DNA of 64,000 nucleotides from Serratia odorifera (GCF_900635445.1 NZ_LR134117.1:2294001-2358000), one strand, 5' to 3'. Shown: positions 1 to 9,856, counted from the stretch's first letter. Notes: generated by a model from the letters alone, not told the origin. Program-made: numbers and translations.

Positions 1-155
1 TTTCTCGGCCAATGCTTCGAGGCGATCGACGCGACGCGCAATAAGGGCGACACGGGCGCCCGCGTCGGCCAATTCAATGCGGTTGCCTGACCAATACCGC
101 TGGACGCACCGGTAACCAAAGCTACCGAACCAGACAATGTTTTTAATGTGCTCAT
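1..155 (-). pseudogene. SDR-family oxidoreductase, 5' part only, frameshifted
   Basis: Reading from 155 leftwards gives an N-terminus with the Rossmann motif TGASSGIGQ, typical of NAD(P)-dependent short-chain dehydrogenases. Near position 76 the frame breaks: the next stretch (ELADAGARVALIARRVDRL) is in another frame and is clearly the second beta-strand of the same fold. The rest of the gene lies outside the window. It is divergent from the AraC-type gene at 391, an arrangement repeated at 37.7-39.5 kb, so the neighbour may regulate it. The substrate cannot be told. The break may be a sequencing error. Confidence 0.75.
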
Positions 156-390
156 GTCCATTATTTACTCCATTCTAAAATTTTAAGGGGAGCGAGAGTC
201 TGCCCGCTTAAAGCTGGCAGCTTTGCGCCATCTTCAACATTGAATGTAGAGCGGAGAGCATGTCTGTCGTGAGCACGATCCTTCCTGATTATTGCCTAAT
301 CCTCTTGATTGAGGGGGAAATTTAAAATCGAGCTAAAGAAAATAGCTATGCTTTATGGGGGTGTAGATACGGATAGGATTATCATGATTT

Positions 391-1329
391 TTGAACCAGA
401 CGAGACTGATCGGCTTCGCCGGGCCGAGACTTCCGACATTTCGCAATCGACTGGCCCGTCAGATATCAATGTTTGTGGGCGATGAAGATGAGCGAATGAC
501 ATCGCTACCAGGTTTGAGCTTCGCCAAGGTCAGAAAACCAATGCCCCGTAGCTCTTATTTGTATGAGCCAAGCATCTCCATGATTGTACGAGGCAGCAAG
601 CGTGTCCAGCTTGGGGGAACCACCTACCTTTATGATGAGTCTCGCTTTCTACTGACCTCCGTTGACCTGCCGACAGTAACTGAGGTTTTGGAAGCCACAG
701 AGGCGTCTCCTTACCTTTCACTACTTATGCGGCTGAACCTACCTGTTGCAAGGGAAATGATTGCCGAAATGGGGGGACCCGAAGCGCCGCTTCCTGGTGG
801 AACAACTGGGATGTCGACGGGACCGGCCACCGTTGACTTGTTTGACGCTATTGAGAGATTGGTCAGACTGCTCGATCATCCGCAAGACCTTGAGCATATT
901 GGTGCCCTGATACAGCGCGAAATTATCTATCGAATTCTCACAAGCCCAGCAGGGGCAAGGTTCCGTCAAACCGTTATGTTAGGGACAAGAAGCCAACGGA
1001 CTGCCAAGGCTATCTCATGGCTTCGGGATAACTATGCACAATCAATGAGTATCGCAAATTTGGCTGAGCACGCAGGCATGGGCATATCGACCCTTCACCA
1101 TCATTTTCGCGAAATCACCTCCATGAGCCCCTTGCAGTACCAAAAGCATTTGCGTTTGCACGAAGCGCGCCGAATTCTTCGCAGCGAGAACGTAGACGCG
1201 GCGATAGCTGCTTTACGCGTAGGTTACGAAAGCCCCACGCAATTCAATCGTGAGTATCGAAGAATGTTTGGTGCGTCGCCGATTCAGGATGTGACATCGT
1301 TCCGGATGTCACAAAGCGGCCTCGACTAA
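391..1329 (+). CDS. AraC-family transcriptional regulator (AraC_N type)
   Basis: About 312 residues. The N-terminal two thirds match the AraC_N ligand-binding type (residues about 40-190, with PSISMIVRGSKRVQLGG and the SVDLP turn). The C-terminal third has two helix-turn-helix units (about residues 205-300; AISWLRDNYAQSMSIANLAEHAGM, then GYESPTQFNREYRRMFGASP). The start is uncertain: TTG at 391 opens the frame, an ATG at 384 is out of frame, and the in-frame ATG at 469 would also give a full fold. The likely role is control of the divergent SDR gene. It is a paralogue of the AraC_N regulator at 37720-38670. The inducer is unknown. Confidence 0.85.
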   Translation: MNQTRLIGFAGPRLPTFRNRLARQISMFVGDEDERMTSLPGLSFAKVRKPMPRSSYLYEPSISMIVRGSKRVQLGGTTYLYDESRFLLTSVDLPTVTEVLEATEASPYLSLLMRLNLPVAREMIAEMGGPEAPLPGGTTGMSTGPATVDLFDAIERLVRLLDHPQDLEHIGALIQREIIYRILTSPAGARFRQTVMLGTRSQRTAKAISWLRDNYAQSMSIANLAEHAGMGISTLHHHFREITSMSPLQYQKHLRLHEARRILRSENVDAAIAALRVGYESPTQFNREYRRMFGASPIQDVTSFRMSQSGLD

Positions 1330-1729
1330 GATGTTGTCCTTGAGCAAGAAAAGCAGCAAATTCCCGGCCGACCGTTCCAGGGCGATAAATGGGGGCATTT
1401 GTGGCACTGCTTTCAAGGCATCGAAAAACATGCAGCACTGCTGGGCAGCACAGCGTATGACAAATAGAAGCCGCATTAAAAATGCGTCTGAACGCGCTGC
1501 AAACAATGAAAGGCATAGCATATCGCGCGGCTCACCAAGAAATATAGGCAGCTATACTCGATGAGGTTGAGGGCAAAATAACGGTGTAGTGGTGAATTTT
1601 CGCTATAACCTGAAACGCTAACGTCCGCTTTTGGCACGGAGCGGACAGAAAGCAAAGCCATAAGGTCCGCTGTGAGCAAACAGCGGACGTTGACGTTCTT
1701 TATAAAAATTCGGTTTGTGTTGTTTTGCA
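1330..1729. other. Intergenic gap with one dispersed hairpin repeat
   Basis: No convincing gene. The two genes on either side converge on this gap. It contains one copy of the GTCCGCT/AGCGGAC repeat (1620-1691). The few open frames here have no recognisable domain and no ribosome-binding site. Confidence 0.6.
1620..1691. repeat. Dispersed GTCCGCT/AGCGGAC inverted repeat, copy 1 (full)
   Basis: The outer arms AACGTCCGCT and AGCGGACGTT are exact inverted repeats. An inner pair (AGCGGACAG and GGTCCGCTG) divides the unit into two hairpins. The same layout is found at 7794-7864, and shorter or decayed relatives occur at six more places in the window. Confidence 0.8.
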
Positions 1730-2524
1730 TTAGTTTAGAGACGAAAAATATTGCGTCGGTGATTTACCCAGCGCTTTTCTGAACATCGTAATAAACGCGC
1801 TGACCGAATCATATCCCAGCGTTCCGGCTACACGCTGCACGGACTGACCTTCAGCCAGATGGCTCAGGGCAATCATCAAATGCAGTTGTTGACGCCAGCG
1901 ACCAAAGCTCATTCCTGTCGCCTCTTTTATCAGCCTGGCCAGCGATCGTTCGCTGGTGACCAGATGTGCAGCCCACTGCTTTAACGTTCGCCGATCATCA
2001 GGCTCATTAAAAAGTGCCTCCGCCATATTCCGGATTTTAGGATGATCGGATACGGGAAGATGGAGCGCTTCAACCGGCACATCCGGAATATGCTCCAGCA
2101 GCACCGCTGCGAGCCTGGCAGTTTTACTGTCAGGAGAATAAGCCTGTCCCTGCTCTGCCAGATACAGAACAAGCTCGCGGACCAGAGAAGTCATCGCCAG
2201 GGTACAGCAGATTTCCGGCATCGCTGCCGCGCCGGGTTCGATGAACAAAAAGCAGGTATCTGCATTCTTCGTGACCCGGCAACTGTGGGGAATTTTACCC
2301 GGAACCCAGACAGCATGTCCCGGTGGAACAAGCCACAGCGCATCCTCAACCTCACAGCTCACTGCACCGCGCAAAGAGATAATAAGTTGTCCCTTACGGT
2401 GAGAGTGCGGACTCTGACCTGCATACTCGCCTGACGATGATACATGCAGCGCGATAGCAGCCTGACTGAAAGCATCGGCATTAAACTCATCCGGTGAGGT
2501 CACCGGTTTTTTATTAACTGGCAT
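1730..2524 (-). CDS. AraC-family regulator, NimR (YeaM)-like
   Basis: 264 residues. An N-terminal cupin-like sensor (about 30-110, with the HSHRKGQL metal/ligand-type motif and WLVPPGHAVWVPG) is followed by a C-terminal AraC DNA-binding domain (about 165-262, GYDSVSAFITMFRKALGKSPTQYF). It is divergent from a NimT/YeaN-like exporter, the same arrangement as E. coli nimR-nimT, where NimR represses the exporter gene. From family knowledge it should act on the 2524-2612 gap. Inference: a local repressor of the transporter. The assignment to NimR itself rather than a close relative is not certain. Confidence 0.8.
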   Translation of the reverse strand: MPVNKKPVTSPDEFNADAFSQAAIALHVSSSGEYAGQSPHSHRKGQLIISLRGAVSCEVEDALWLVPPGHAVWVPGKIPHSCRVTKNADTCFLFIEPGAAAMPEICCTLAMTSLVRELVLYLAEQGQAYSPDSKTARLAAVLLEHIPDVPVEALHLPVSDHPKIRNMAEALFNEPDDRRTLKQWAAHLVTSERSLARLIKEATGMSFGRWRQQLHLMIALSHLAEGQSVQRVAGTLGYDSVSAFITMFRKALGKSPTQYFSSLN

Positions 2525-2611
2525 GATTTAGTTATATGTTGTCAGATTATCTATATTCTGTAACTCATGCGTCCTTTAAAGTCTTTCTTTTTACCAGAGA
2601 AAGCAAAATTT

Positions 2612-3802
2612 ATGTCCCACACTACGAACAAGTGGTCTTCAATCATACTTGTGACCGGCATCCTTTTTATAGCTATCAACCTGCGTGTTCCTTTTACCGC
2701 TATCGCACCCGTTTTAGAGTCTATTCGCCATGATTTTGGGCTAAGTATTACTGCCGTTGGGTTGCTTAACTCGCTGCCTTTGCTGGCCTTTGCCGCCTTT
2801 TCACCGCTGAGCGCATCCATCTCACACAAGTACGGTCTTGAACGCACCCTTTTTGGTGCCTTGGCCGTGATTTCAGCGGGCATCCTGCTTCGCTCCGCAG
2901 GCAGTGTCTGGGCGCTTTATGGCGGAACCATATTGATAGGTATCGGGATTGCCCTCGGCAATGTCCTGCTGCCTGGCCTTATCAAACGTGACTTTTCTGG
3001 CAACGTGGCTTCCGTGACGGGGGCATATTCCATCACCATGGGCGCGGCTGGTGCTATTGGTTCAGCCATTGTCATTCCTCTGACGCAGGGCTGGGGCTGG
3101 AACATCGCGTTAGCCATGCTGGTTATTGCACCGCTGCTTGCGTTGCTTTTATGGTTGCCCCAGTTAAAGATGAAGCATCAGTTGCCAGGAGAGGGTGAGA
3201 AAAAAGCGGCGACCGTCGCGGTCTGGCGCTCGCCTCTGGCATGGCAGGTCACCTTGTTTATGGGCCTGAATGCGATGCCGTTTTATGTTGCTGTCGGCTG
3301 GCTACCCGCCATTCTAACGGACAGTGGACTCTCCTCAGCCCAGGCCGGTGAAGTACACGGCATTCTTCAGCTGACCACAGCTATTCCCGGCCTGATTCTG
3401 GCGGCCACGCTGCATCGCCTCAACGATCAGAAAGCAGCCGCTGCCGGCGTCAGCCTGTTAACCGCTGCGTCCTTTATCGGCATCCTATACCTGCCAAATC
3501 TGGCGATGTTGTGGGCTGCTCTTCTCGGCTTCGGCTCGGGTGCCAGTATGATGCTGGGCCTGACCTTCATCGGGCTACGTACCAAAAATGCCGGTGACGC
3601 CGCCGCGCTGTCAGGCATGGCGCAGAGCGTCGGTTATCTGATGGCGGCGATGGGTCCGCTGTTGCTGGGCAAAGTACAGGAGTTGTCCGGAGGCTGGACA
3701 TTGCCATTACTGATGACCGCAGCAATCGCGGTCGCTGGTGCCTGCACAGGAATGGCTGCCGGACGAAATGCACACCTGGAACCGGCACAGCAGCCGGGCT
3801 GA
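2612..3802 (+). CDS. MFS transporter, NimT/YeaN (CynX) family
   Basis: About 396 residues and about 12 hydrophobic segments. Conserved blocks such as IAINLRVPFTAIAPVL, LPLLAFAAFSPL and NVLLPGLIKRDF match the CynX/NimT branch of the major facilitator superfamily, inner-membrane exporters including the E. coli 2-nitroimidazole pump. I prefer the ATG at 2612 to the upstream ATG at 2567 because the upstream 15 residues run into the promoter gap and the hydrophilic MSHTTNKWSS start is typical. It is divergent from the NimR-like regulator, which probably controls it. The substrate is inferred only. Confidence 0.85.
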   Translation: MSHTTNKWSSIILVTGILFIAINLRVPFTAIAPVLESIRHDFGLSITAVGLLNSLPLLAFAAFSPLSASISHKYGLERTLFGALAVISAGILLRSAGSVWALYGGTILIGIGIALGNVLLPGLIKRDFSGNVASVTGAYSITMGAAGAIGSAIVIPLTQGWGWNIALAMLVIAPLLALLLWLPQLKMKHQLPGEGEKKAATVAVWRSPLAWQVTLFMGLNAMPFYVAVGWLPAILTDSGLSSAQAGEVHGILQLTTAIPGLILAATLHRLNDQKAAAAGVSLLTAASFIGILYLPNLAMLWAALLGFGSGASMMLGLTFIGLRTKNAGDAAALSGMAQSVGYLMAAMGPLLLGKVQELSGGWTLPLLMTAAIAVAGACTGMAAGRNAHLEPAQQPG

Positions 3803-3815
3803 ATTTGCTGACACT

Positions 3816-3840
3816 GCAGGAGAGCGCTCTGTTCTCCTGC
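3816..3840 (+). terminator. Hairpin after the NimT-like gene
   Basis: GCAGGAGA (3816-3823) pairs with TCTCCTGC (3833-3840), an 8-bp stem with a 9-nt loop, 14 nt after the transporter stop. There is no clear U-run, so it is only a possible terminator shared by two convergent genes. Confidence 0.4.
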
Positions 3841-3896
3841 TGTGGATACTCTCCATTATCGTTCCGATAAATATTCCTGCTACTTAAGGCGACCTT

Positions 3897-4815
3897 TTAC
3901 AGAGAAGACCGTTTTTGACCTGCGCCATCGTTAAAAAGCCCGGCGACCCAGTCAGCAAAAGCACGCACTGCGGGAGAGAGAAAACGCTGATGCGGATAGA
4001 GCATCGTCACCGGCACTGAAGGTGGCTGCCAGTCCGCCAGAACCTCGACCAGCTTGCCTTGCTGCAGATTCTCCGAAATCACATTCTCAGCAAGCTGCGC
4101 CAGCCCAAAACCCTCAAGACACAGTCTGATATAGAGTCCCGTTTCGTTAACGGCTGCGTCTCCTTCTACCGGAACGGAAAGCATCTCAGTGCCACGCGTA
4201 AAACGCAGTTCATTGGTCCGTCTTCCCGAACCGGAGAAATAATGGATCGCACGATGCTGCGACAACGCTTCCGGCATCTCAGGGATACCGTACTCCCTGA
4301 GATAGTCCGGCGAGGCACAGGTCACCCAGCGAAACCGGCCAAGGGGACGGGCAACCAGCGTGGAGTCGGTTAATTCCCCGGTTCTGATGACGCAATCCAC
4401 ACCCTCCTGAACAAGATCAACCTGCCGGTCGCTGACGCCAATCATCAGATAAATGTCCGGATAGAGCCGGTAAAAATCTTTCAGATTCGGCATGACGATA
4501 AAATGGGCGATCCCACCGGGCATATCTATCCGCAGTCGCCCCTGGGGGCCGCCTGACGGAATCGGTCAGGCTGGATTCCGTGTGTTCAATCAGTGAAAGG
4601 ATTTCCCGGCACTGCGCAAGATACTGCAGGCCTTCAGGAGTGAGTCTGACCCGCCTCGTCGTCCGGTTAAGCAGACGCACCTGCAGGTATCTCTCCAGAT
4701 TTTTAATCGTGCTGGTGACGGTGGAAGCTGGCAGTGACAGTGTCTCTGCCGCGCGCACAAAGCTTCCGGCTTCAGCAACTCTTATAAAGACCTGCATAGC
4801 CTGAATCCGATCCAT
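3897..4815 (-). pseudogene. LysR-family regulator with a homopolymer frameshift
   Basis: From 4815 the N-terminal winged helix reads normally (MDRIQAMQVFIRVAEAGSF, then LSLPASTVTSTIKNLE). The frame is lost at a C5 run on the coding strand (4544-4548 on the + strand) and resumes as GRLRIDMPGGIAHFIVMP with the full LysR substrate-binding domain to 3897. With four C residues instead of five the gene would encode a normal 305-residue protein. It is divergent from the amidohydrolase operon at 4946, which it probably regulates. The indel is in a homopolymer, so the gene may be intact in the cell. Confidence 0.85.
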
Positions 4816-4945
4816 CGTCCTGCTCCTGGGTAAAAGTGAGTCTGATTATTCGCGAATTATGAATTATGAAAACGTTTTAAGCATCTTTTTTAGGCTAATG
4901 ACGTGGCGTATCGTTTCCCCATTAATCAGGAAAGAGGCAGGTTTA

Positions 4946-6343
4946 ATGACCGACTACATCCGAAATATTGTTAACAATCAGAATGTCACTTCACGGGCTA
5001 CGTTGATTCGTGGCGCGACGATACTGAGCATGGACGGGAACGTCGGTAACATTGAGCGCGGCGATATTCTCATCAACGGCTCAACGATTACCGCCGTGGG
5101 CCAGAACCTTGATGTGCAGGGTGCGCATGTCATTGATGCCACCAACATGATCGCCATGCCGGGAATGGTCGATTCTCATCGTCACGCATGGGAAGGACAG
5201 CTGCGCCGCATTAACCCAAACGCCACCTGCCTGGACGACTACAGCAACGCCACGCACTTCTCCTTCGCTAAATATTACCGTCCTGCCGATATCTATGTTG
5301 GCAACCTGCTGACGGCGCTGGGCGCTATTGACGCGGGCATCACCATGATGATCGATAACTCGCACAACAGCCGAACCGCAGCGCATTCCGATGCCGCCGT
5401 GGAGGCCCTGCTTGATACCGGCATTCGTGCCATTCATGCTTCCGGCGCACCGGTAGCTGGCGAATGGGATAAAGCCCACTGGCCGGGAAACTGGCAGCGT
5501 CTGCAGGATAAGTATTTCACCGACAACCCTGAAAGCCTGGTCTCTCTCGCCGTCATGGCCCAGCTGGAGCCGGAGTTGTGGGCCGAGGCCCGCAGGCTGG
5601 GACTGTCGATTGTCACTGAGTTCTTTGGCGCTGAGATGGGGTCTGAACTTGAGTCGCTGCATCAGCAAGGGCTGCTGGGTCCGGACAATATTTTCAATCA
5701 CTGCACGGCGCTGCCCGACCGGGGATGGAAAATTCTACGGGAGGCCGGTGTCCGGGTGAATGTCTGCCCGCGCTCAGATTCGCACTATGGCATCGAAAGC
5801 GGGATGTTCGCCATTGAGGCCGCGCAGCGTCATGGCATCAACCCTGGCCTGAGCGTAGACAATGAAACGTCGTACAGCACCGATATGTTTATGGAGATGC
5901 GCGTCGCCTTTTACCTGCAGCGCGTGATGGGCATGCATCAGCAGCAGTGCTGCGATTCTGAACATGCGCTGAAAACGCTTCCGGCGGCGCAACTCCTTAA
6001 AGCCGCGACTCTTGATGGCGCTGCCTGTGCAGGGCTGCAGGACAAAGTGGGCAGCCTGACGCCAGGCAAACAAGCCGACCTGGTGCTGATTAGCGTCAGT
6101 GATCTCAATCTTTACCCGTCCGGCAATGCCTTTGGCACGGTGGTTCATGCCGCCGAGCGCAGCAACATCGACACCGTCATGATCGGCGGACGCATCGTTA
6201 AACAGAACGGTAAGGTGCTGGGCGTAGACAGCGCGCGACTACGTGCGGCGATTGATGAGTCGCGTGAGCACCTTTTTGCAGCCTCTGGCTACCAGCCTGA
6301 CATTTTTGCTGACACCTTCCTGCCGCTGGTGCAGGCCGACTGA
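4946..6343 (+). CDS. Amidohydrolase-family protein (cytosine deaminase/chlorohydrolase-like)
   Basis: About 465 residues. It has the metal-dependent hydrolase layout: an N-terminal small beta domain, then MPGMVDSHRHAWEG (the HxH metal motif of the TIM barrel), later FNHCTALPD, then VNVCPRSDSHYG and SVDNETSYSTDMF, and a C-terminal GKQADLVLISV beta-sandwich return. This is the subtype-III (SsnA/TrzN/cytosine-deaminase-like) arrangement, which usually hydrolyses C-N bonds on rings. I chose ATG 4946 because a good AGGAAAGAGG ribosome-binding site precedes it; the ATG at 4859 has none. It leads an operon with a DMT-type permease and an SMP-30 lactonase, suggesting uptake and stepwise hydrolysis of a small compound. 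The substrate is unknown. Confidence 0.8.
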   Translation: MTDYIRNIVNNQNVTSRATLIRGATILSMDGNVGNIERGDILINGSTITAVGQNLDVQGAHVIDATNMIAMPGMVDSHRHAWEGQLRRINPNATCLDDYSNATHFSFAKYYRPADIYVGNLLTALGAIDAGITMMIDNSHNSRTAAHSDAAVEALLDTGIRAIHASGAPVAGEWDKAHWPGNWQRLQDKYFTDNPESLVSLAVMAQLEPELWAEARRLGLSIVTEFFGAEMGSELESLHQQGLLGPDNIFNHCTALPDRGWKILREAGVRVNVCPRSDSHYGIESGMFAIEAAQRHGINPGLSVDNETSYSTDMFMEMRVAFYLQRVMGMHQQQCCDSEHALKTLPAAQLLKAATLDGAACAGLQDKVGSLTPGKQADLVLISVSDLNLYPSGNAFGTVVHAAERSNIDTVMIGGRIVKQNGKVLGVDSARLRAAIDESREHLFAASGYQPDIFADTFLPLVQAD

Positions 6344-6357
6344 CCAGGGTGAAAAGC

Positions 6358-6831
6358 ATGGGCATGATCTATTACGTAATCGCTTTTGCCGCAGGTCTGG
6401 GGATCACCCTGCAGACGACCCTGAACAGCCAGCTGGCAAAGGGACTGGGCGGCGACCCGGTCACTGCGGCGCTGTTTTCATTTACGGCGGGCGCGTTCAG
6501 TCTGGGGATTTACGCGCTGCTGCGGGGTGGGTTGATGACATCGCTAGCGGCGATCCCGTCGCAACCCCTCTGGAGTCTGGCGGGCGGAATGATAGGCGCA
6601 TGTGCCCTGTTCAGCTATGTCGTGCTTGCGCCGAAAATCGGGTTTTCAGCTCTGCTCGGGCTGGCGATTGTCGGACAGTTACTTTCCTCGCAGATGATTG
6701 ACCATTTTGGCTTGCTGGGCGCTGTGCGGCGTCCGGTTTCGTTACTCAGGCTGGGGGGAATGGTTGTCATGCTGATCGGACTTGCCGTCATGCTTTTCGG
6801 CGATCGGCTCTCTGCACGTTTTCTGCAGTAA
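6358..6831 (+). CDS. DMT-superfamily membrane protein, YdcZ/DUF606 type
   Basis: About 157 residues with five likely membrane helices (GMIYYVIAFAAGLGITLQTT, AALFSFTAGAFSLGIYALL, WSLAGGMIGACALFSYVVLA, ALLGLAIVGQLLSSQMIDHFGLL, GGMVVMLIGLAVMLF). The motif N-S-Q-L-A-K after helix 1 and the SQMIDHFG block are typical of the DUF606/YdcZ family of small drug/metabolite-transporter-like proteins. The start is just 14 nt after the amidohydrolase stop, and CAGGGTG forms the ribosome-binding site, so the two genes are co-transcribed. The transport substrate is unknown. Confidence 0.8.
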   Translation: MGMIYYVIAFAAGLGITLQTTLNSQLAKGLGGDPVTAALFSFTAGAFSLGIYALLRGGLMTSLAAIPSQPLWSLAGGMIGACALFSYVVLAPKIGFSALLGLAIVGQLLSSQMIDHFGLLGAVRRPVSLLRLGGMVVMLIGLAVMLFGDRLSARFLQ

Positions 6832-6888
6832 CTGCGTTATCCACTTTTGCCCTCGTGCAGTACGACCTTTTATATCCGGAGGATTATC

Positions 6889-7749
6889 ATGTTTTCAATT
6901 GCAGCTGAGGTCAGGAATACGCTCGGAGAGTGCCCGCTGTGGTGTGAAAGAACCCGCAGGCTCTACTGGACTGACATTGAAGCCAGTGAACTGCTCGCCA
7001 TAGAAGAAGGCAATGATGCTGTGATGCGCTGGTCGCTGCCTGAACGCCTCGGCTCCTTTGCACTGACTGAACAAAGTCACATTCTGCTGATGGGATTCGC
7101 GTCAAGGCTGGCTTTCTATGATCTCAACAGCGGGTTAATTACCCCAGTGGCCGCTTCACCGGGAGGCACCGGCACCCGCATAGGTGATGGACGATGTGAC
7201 CGTGCCGGTAATTTTGTCTTCGGGACGATGGATGACGGTTATCCCGTTAAAGTCATCGGTAAGTTTCATCGACTCAACGCGGCAACGCTGACTGTTGAGA
7301 TGCTTGCACTGCCCGATGTCGCTATACCGAACAGCATCTGTTTCAGCCCCGATGGCGGCACGCTCTATTACTGTGACTCGATGCAGGGTCGGATAATGTG
7401 CTGTGATTACCCCTCGCTGCAGAACCAGCGCGTGTTCGCCGAAAGCGAAGGCAGCGGCGCGCCTGACGGCTCCTGCGTGGATGAGATGGGCTATCTATGG
7501 AATGCTGAATGGGGGGGGAACCGTGTTGTCCGTTACCGCCCGGATGGGACCACAGACGTTATTCTGACGTCACCTGGAATCCAGAGCACCTGTCCGACAC
7601 TCGCCGGTGAGGGTTTTACCCGTCTCTATTGCACCACGGCTACAGTGGGACTCACTGCGCTGTCTGAATATGACGGTGCATTGCTCAAAGCTAAATCTGA
7701 TCTCAGTCCCGGATTACCTGAAAACCGCTTTGCGGCACACACAGTTTAA
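6889..7749 (+). CDS. SMP-30/gluconolactonase/LRE-family protein
   Basis: 286 residues, normal length for the regucalcin/gluconolactonase six-bladed propeller. The expected metal ligands are in place: Glu in NTLGECPLW (near residue 11), Asn in IPNSICFSPDGG, and Asp in GAPDGSCVDEMGYLW; the RIGDGRCDRAGNFVFGTMD blade is also typical. TCCGGAGG lies 7 nt before ATG 6889 and fixes the start. It is the third gene of the amidohydrolase operon. Likely activity is hydrolysis of a sugar or related lactone; the actual substrate is inferred only. Confidence 0.85.
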   Translation: MFSIAAEVRNTLGECPLWCERTRRLYWTDIEASELLAIEEGNDAVMRWSLPERLGSFALTEQSHILLMGFASRLAFYDLNSGLITPVAASPGGTGTRIGDGRCDRAGNFVFGTMDDGYPVKVIGKFHRLNAATLTVEMLALPDVAIPNSICFSPDGGTLYYCDSMQGRIMCCDYPSLQNQRVFAESEGSGAPDGSCVDEMGYLWNAEWGGNRVVRYRPDGTTDVILTSPGIQSTCPTLAGEGFTRLYCTTATVGLTALSEYDGALLKAKSDLSPGLPENRFAAHTV

Positions 7750-7793
7750 TGGTTTTGATACTGATAGAAATTTGGCAGTTCTGGCTCAAAGAA

Positions 7794-7864
7794 AACGTCC
7801 GCTTCTGGCACATAGCAGACAGCTATGGGCTGCTGAAGGTCCGCTGTGAGCGGGAGCGGACGTT
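7794..7864. repeat. Dispersed GTCCGCT/AGCGGAC inverted repeat, copy 2 (full)
   Basis: Same design as 1620-1691: outer arms AACGTCCGCT and AGCGGACGTT, a GGCACATAGCAGACAGC half-unit and an inner AAGGTCCGCTGTGAGCG. It sits 45 nt after the SMP-30 stop. Confidence 0.8.
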
Positions 7865-7976
7865 CGCAGTTGTTCTCATTACTGATGAAGGCATTACTTA
7901 AATCGCGGTGTGTAAATCAACGGGGGATTAAGTCATATGGCCTGAGATGCTTCACGGTATTGACGAGAGTGTCGTT

Positions 7977-8414
7977 CTAGCAAGCTCTATCGCCGTCAGC
8001 CCAGCGCTTGATATCACTTATATTTGGCGACCTGATTCCCACACTCAAGATGTTCTTGGTTGTGTATAGGCTGACCTGGGCTTTGTCCCCATCATTTCTT
8101 TCTATTTCAATTAGCGTGTTGTTAATCAACAGTCCCTGCGCAAGGAGCTTTTGATTGATCTCACCTTCATTGCGCTCACCGTCAAACTCGCTTAATACGA
8201 TGACCGGATTTCCTGAATATGCCTCATATTCCAGGCACTGCCTTGCCATGTGCCTTAAGGTTCGATAGGTATCGGAGGGCTTCGTCTTGCTCGTGAAGCT
8301 GCCGTCATAAGATGATTGACCGCTTTTTAATTCGCTGATGGTTATGGCGCACCCGCTGATTGAGATAGAAAATAATAGTGTAGACAGCGTCAAATATTTC
8401 AATTTCAACTCCAT
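7977..8414 (-). CDS. Small putative lipoprotein
   Basis: About 145 residues when started at the ATG that begins MELKLKYLTLSTLLFSISIS. This is a signal peptide ending in the lipobox ISGC, so the mature protein would be lipid-anchored. The rest is hydrophilic (CLEYEAYSGNPVIVLSEFDGE, IEIERNDGDKAQVSLYTTKN) and I recognise no family. It follows the sensor kinase gene on the same strand by about 50 nt and may belong to the same operon, perhaps as an envelope factor made under its control. This is inference from position only. Confidence 0.65.
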   Translation of the reverse strand: MELKLKYLTLSTLLFSISISGCAITISELKSGQSSYDGSFTSKTKPSDTYRTLRHMARQCLEYEAYSGNPVIVLSEFDGERNEGEINQKLLAQGLLINNTLIEIERNDGDKAQVSLYTTKNILSVGIRSPNISDIKRWADGDRAC

Positions 8415-8463
8415 TGTTCTTACAGAGGCCCTCCGCTGCGCTGGTATCAAAATCATGTTTCTT

Positions 8464-9856
8464 TCAGGCGGACTTGTAGTTTGGAAAGTCAACAGTAACC
8501 ATGAGCCCACCTTCTGCAGACGTACTTAGGCATACGCTGCTGTTGTGTTGCTGCGCAACCGCTTTGACTATTGCAAGTCCCAATCCACTCCCGCTTTGTA
8601 TCTGATTGGGATCGCGAAAAAAACCTATCGAACACGCGCTCCCTCAATTCAAATAGAATGCCGGGCCCTGCATCTGAAACACGTAGCTGAGTAGATTTAT
8701 CAATAGATCGTACATCTACCTCAACCCGTCCGCCCTCAGGGCTGTACTTCACGGCATTTTCAATTAAATTATCAATCAGCGACATCAGGCGTTCCCTGAC
8801 GCCTGTGATCCAGACTTCATCATCAGAGTAGAATTCGAGCTCAACCCTGCGCTCAGCCGCTAGCGGTGCCAGTGCAGCCATTCGCTCTTGTATGAGCGTT
8901 GTCAGCGGCACAGGCTCCATAACAGTGTCAATGCGCACTTCGCTGTGCATCATCAGCAGCAACTGATTGACAAGACGCGCTGCACGGCTATTGCTGCGAA
9001 TAATCCCTGCAAGCAACTCCTGTTGATTATTGCTGCTTACATAGGACTGCAAAGCCTCCACATTGATTCGCATCGCAGCCAGTGGGGTACGCAGTTCGTG
9101 AGCGGCATCTGCAATGAAAACCCGTTCCCTATCAGAACTCTCTTGCACCCTGGCAAGAAATAGATTAGTAGCGTCCACCATTTGGCGAAGCTCCATGTGC
9201 TTTGGCACTTCTTTTAAGGGAGAGAGATCTTCTGAAGTTCGTAAGGAAATTTCATTTATCACCTTGTTCCAGGGTCGCATTGCAATACGGATTGACAGCC
9301 ACGCGGGAAACAAAAGAAAAGGAATGCACACCAGCAGCGGCAATATGTAGTATCCACGCGAGTTCAGGTATATAAAAAAGTTCCAGCCTCCGGCAGGCGT
9401 GACAAGTGTTACCTCCGCATCGGACCTCCCGGACTTGAGAGTACGGCTAGTCCAGGTGCCACCTTCACTCTGAATGCTCTGAATTTTCCCATACAGGGTG
9501 TTTGTCACCCCTGCCGGAGCGCCATCAGATGAATAAATTATCTCTTTATTCTTCCGAACGATTAGGCTGATTGACAGTTTCGGATCTTCACCTCCGCCAT
9601 AACCTTCCCGCAACGCTGTGCTGAACTTTTCCAGCACAGCGTTGCGATCCTGCGGGCGATCATCCATACGATCAACCAATGTAAGAATGGTTTCGTAGGT
9701 ATTGCTGCCCGTTAGCATCGGGGGGCTACGCAAGTTCTCCCACAAAATGTAGGTCAGAAAAAGACACCAAAGCAGTGTAAGCAGTAACATCTGGGCGATC
9801 ATAATTCGCCGTACGAGCGTTGGAGTTCTCAGGTGGCGCCAAAAATTTCGCATCAA
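8464..9856 (-). pseudogene. Sensor histidine kinase, C-terminus frameshifted at an A7/T7 run
   Basis: Two transmembrane segments (about residues 18-40 and 170-190) flank a periplasmic sensor region. The HAMP-like linker is followed by the H-box (ADAAHELRTPLAAM), the N-box (LIDNLIENAVKYSP) and the G1 box (DAGPGI). At the run 8617-8623 the frame shifts and the G2 box (GSGLGLAIVKAVAQ) continues in the other frame to a stop at 8464. One base fewer gives a normal 463-residue QseC/TctE-like kinase. It overlaps the response-regulator gene by 4 nt. The gene is probably functional if the indel is a consensus error. Confidence 0.85.
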
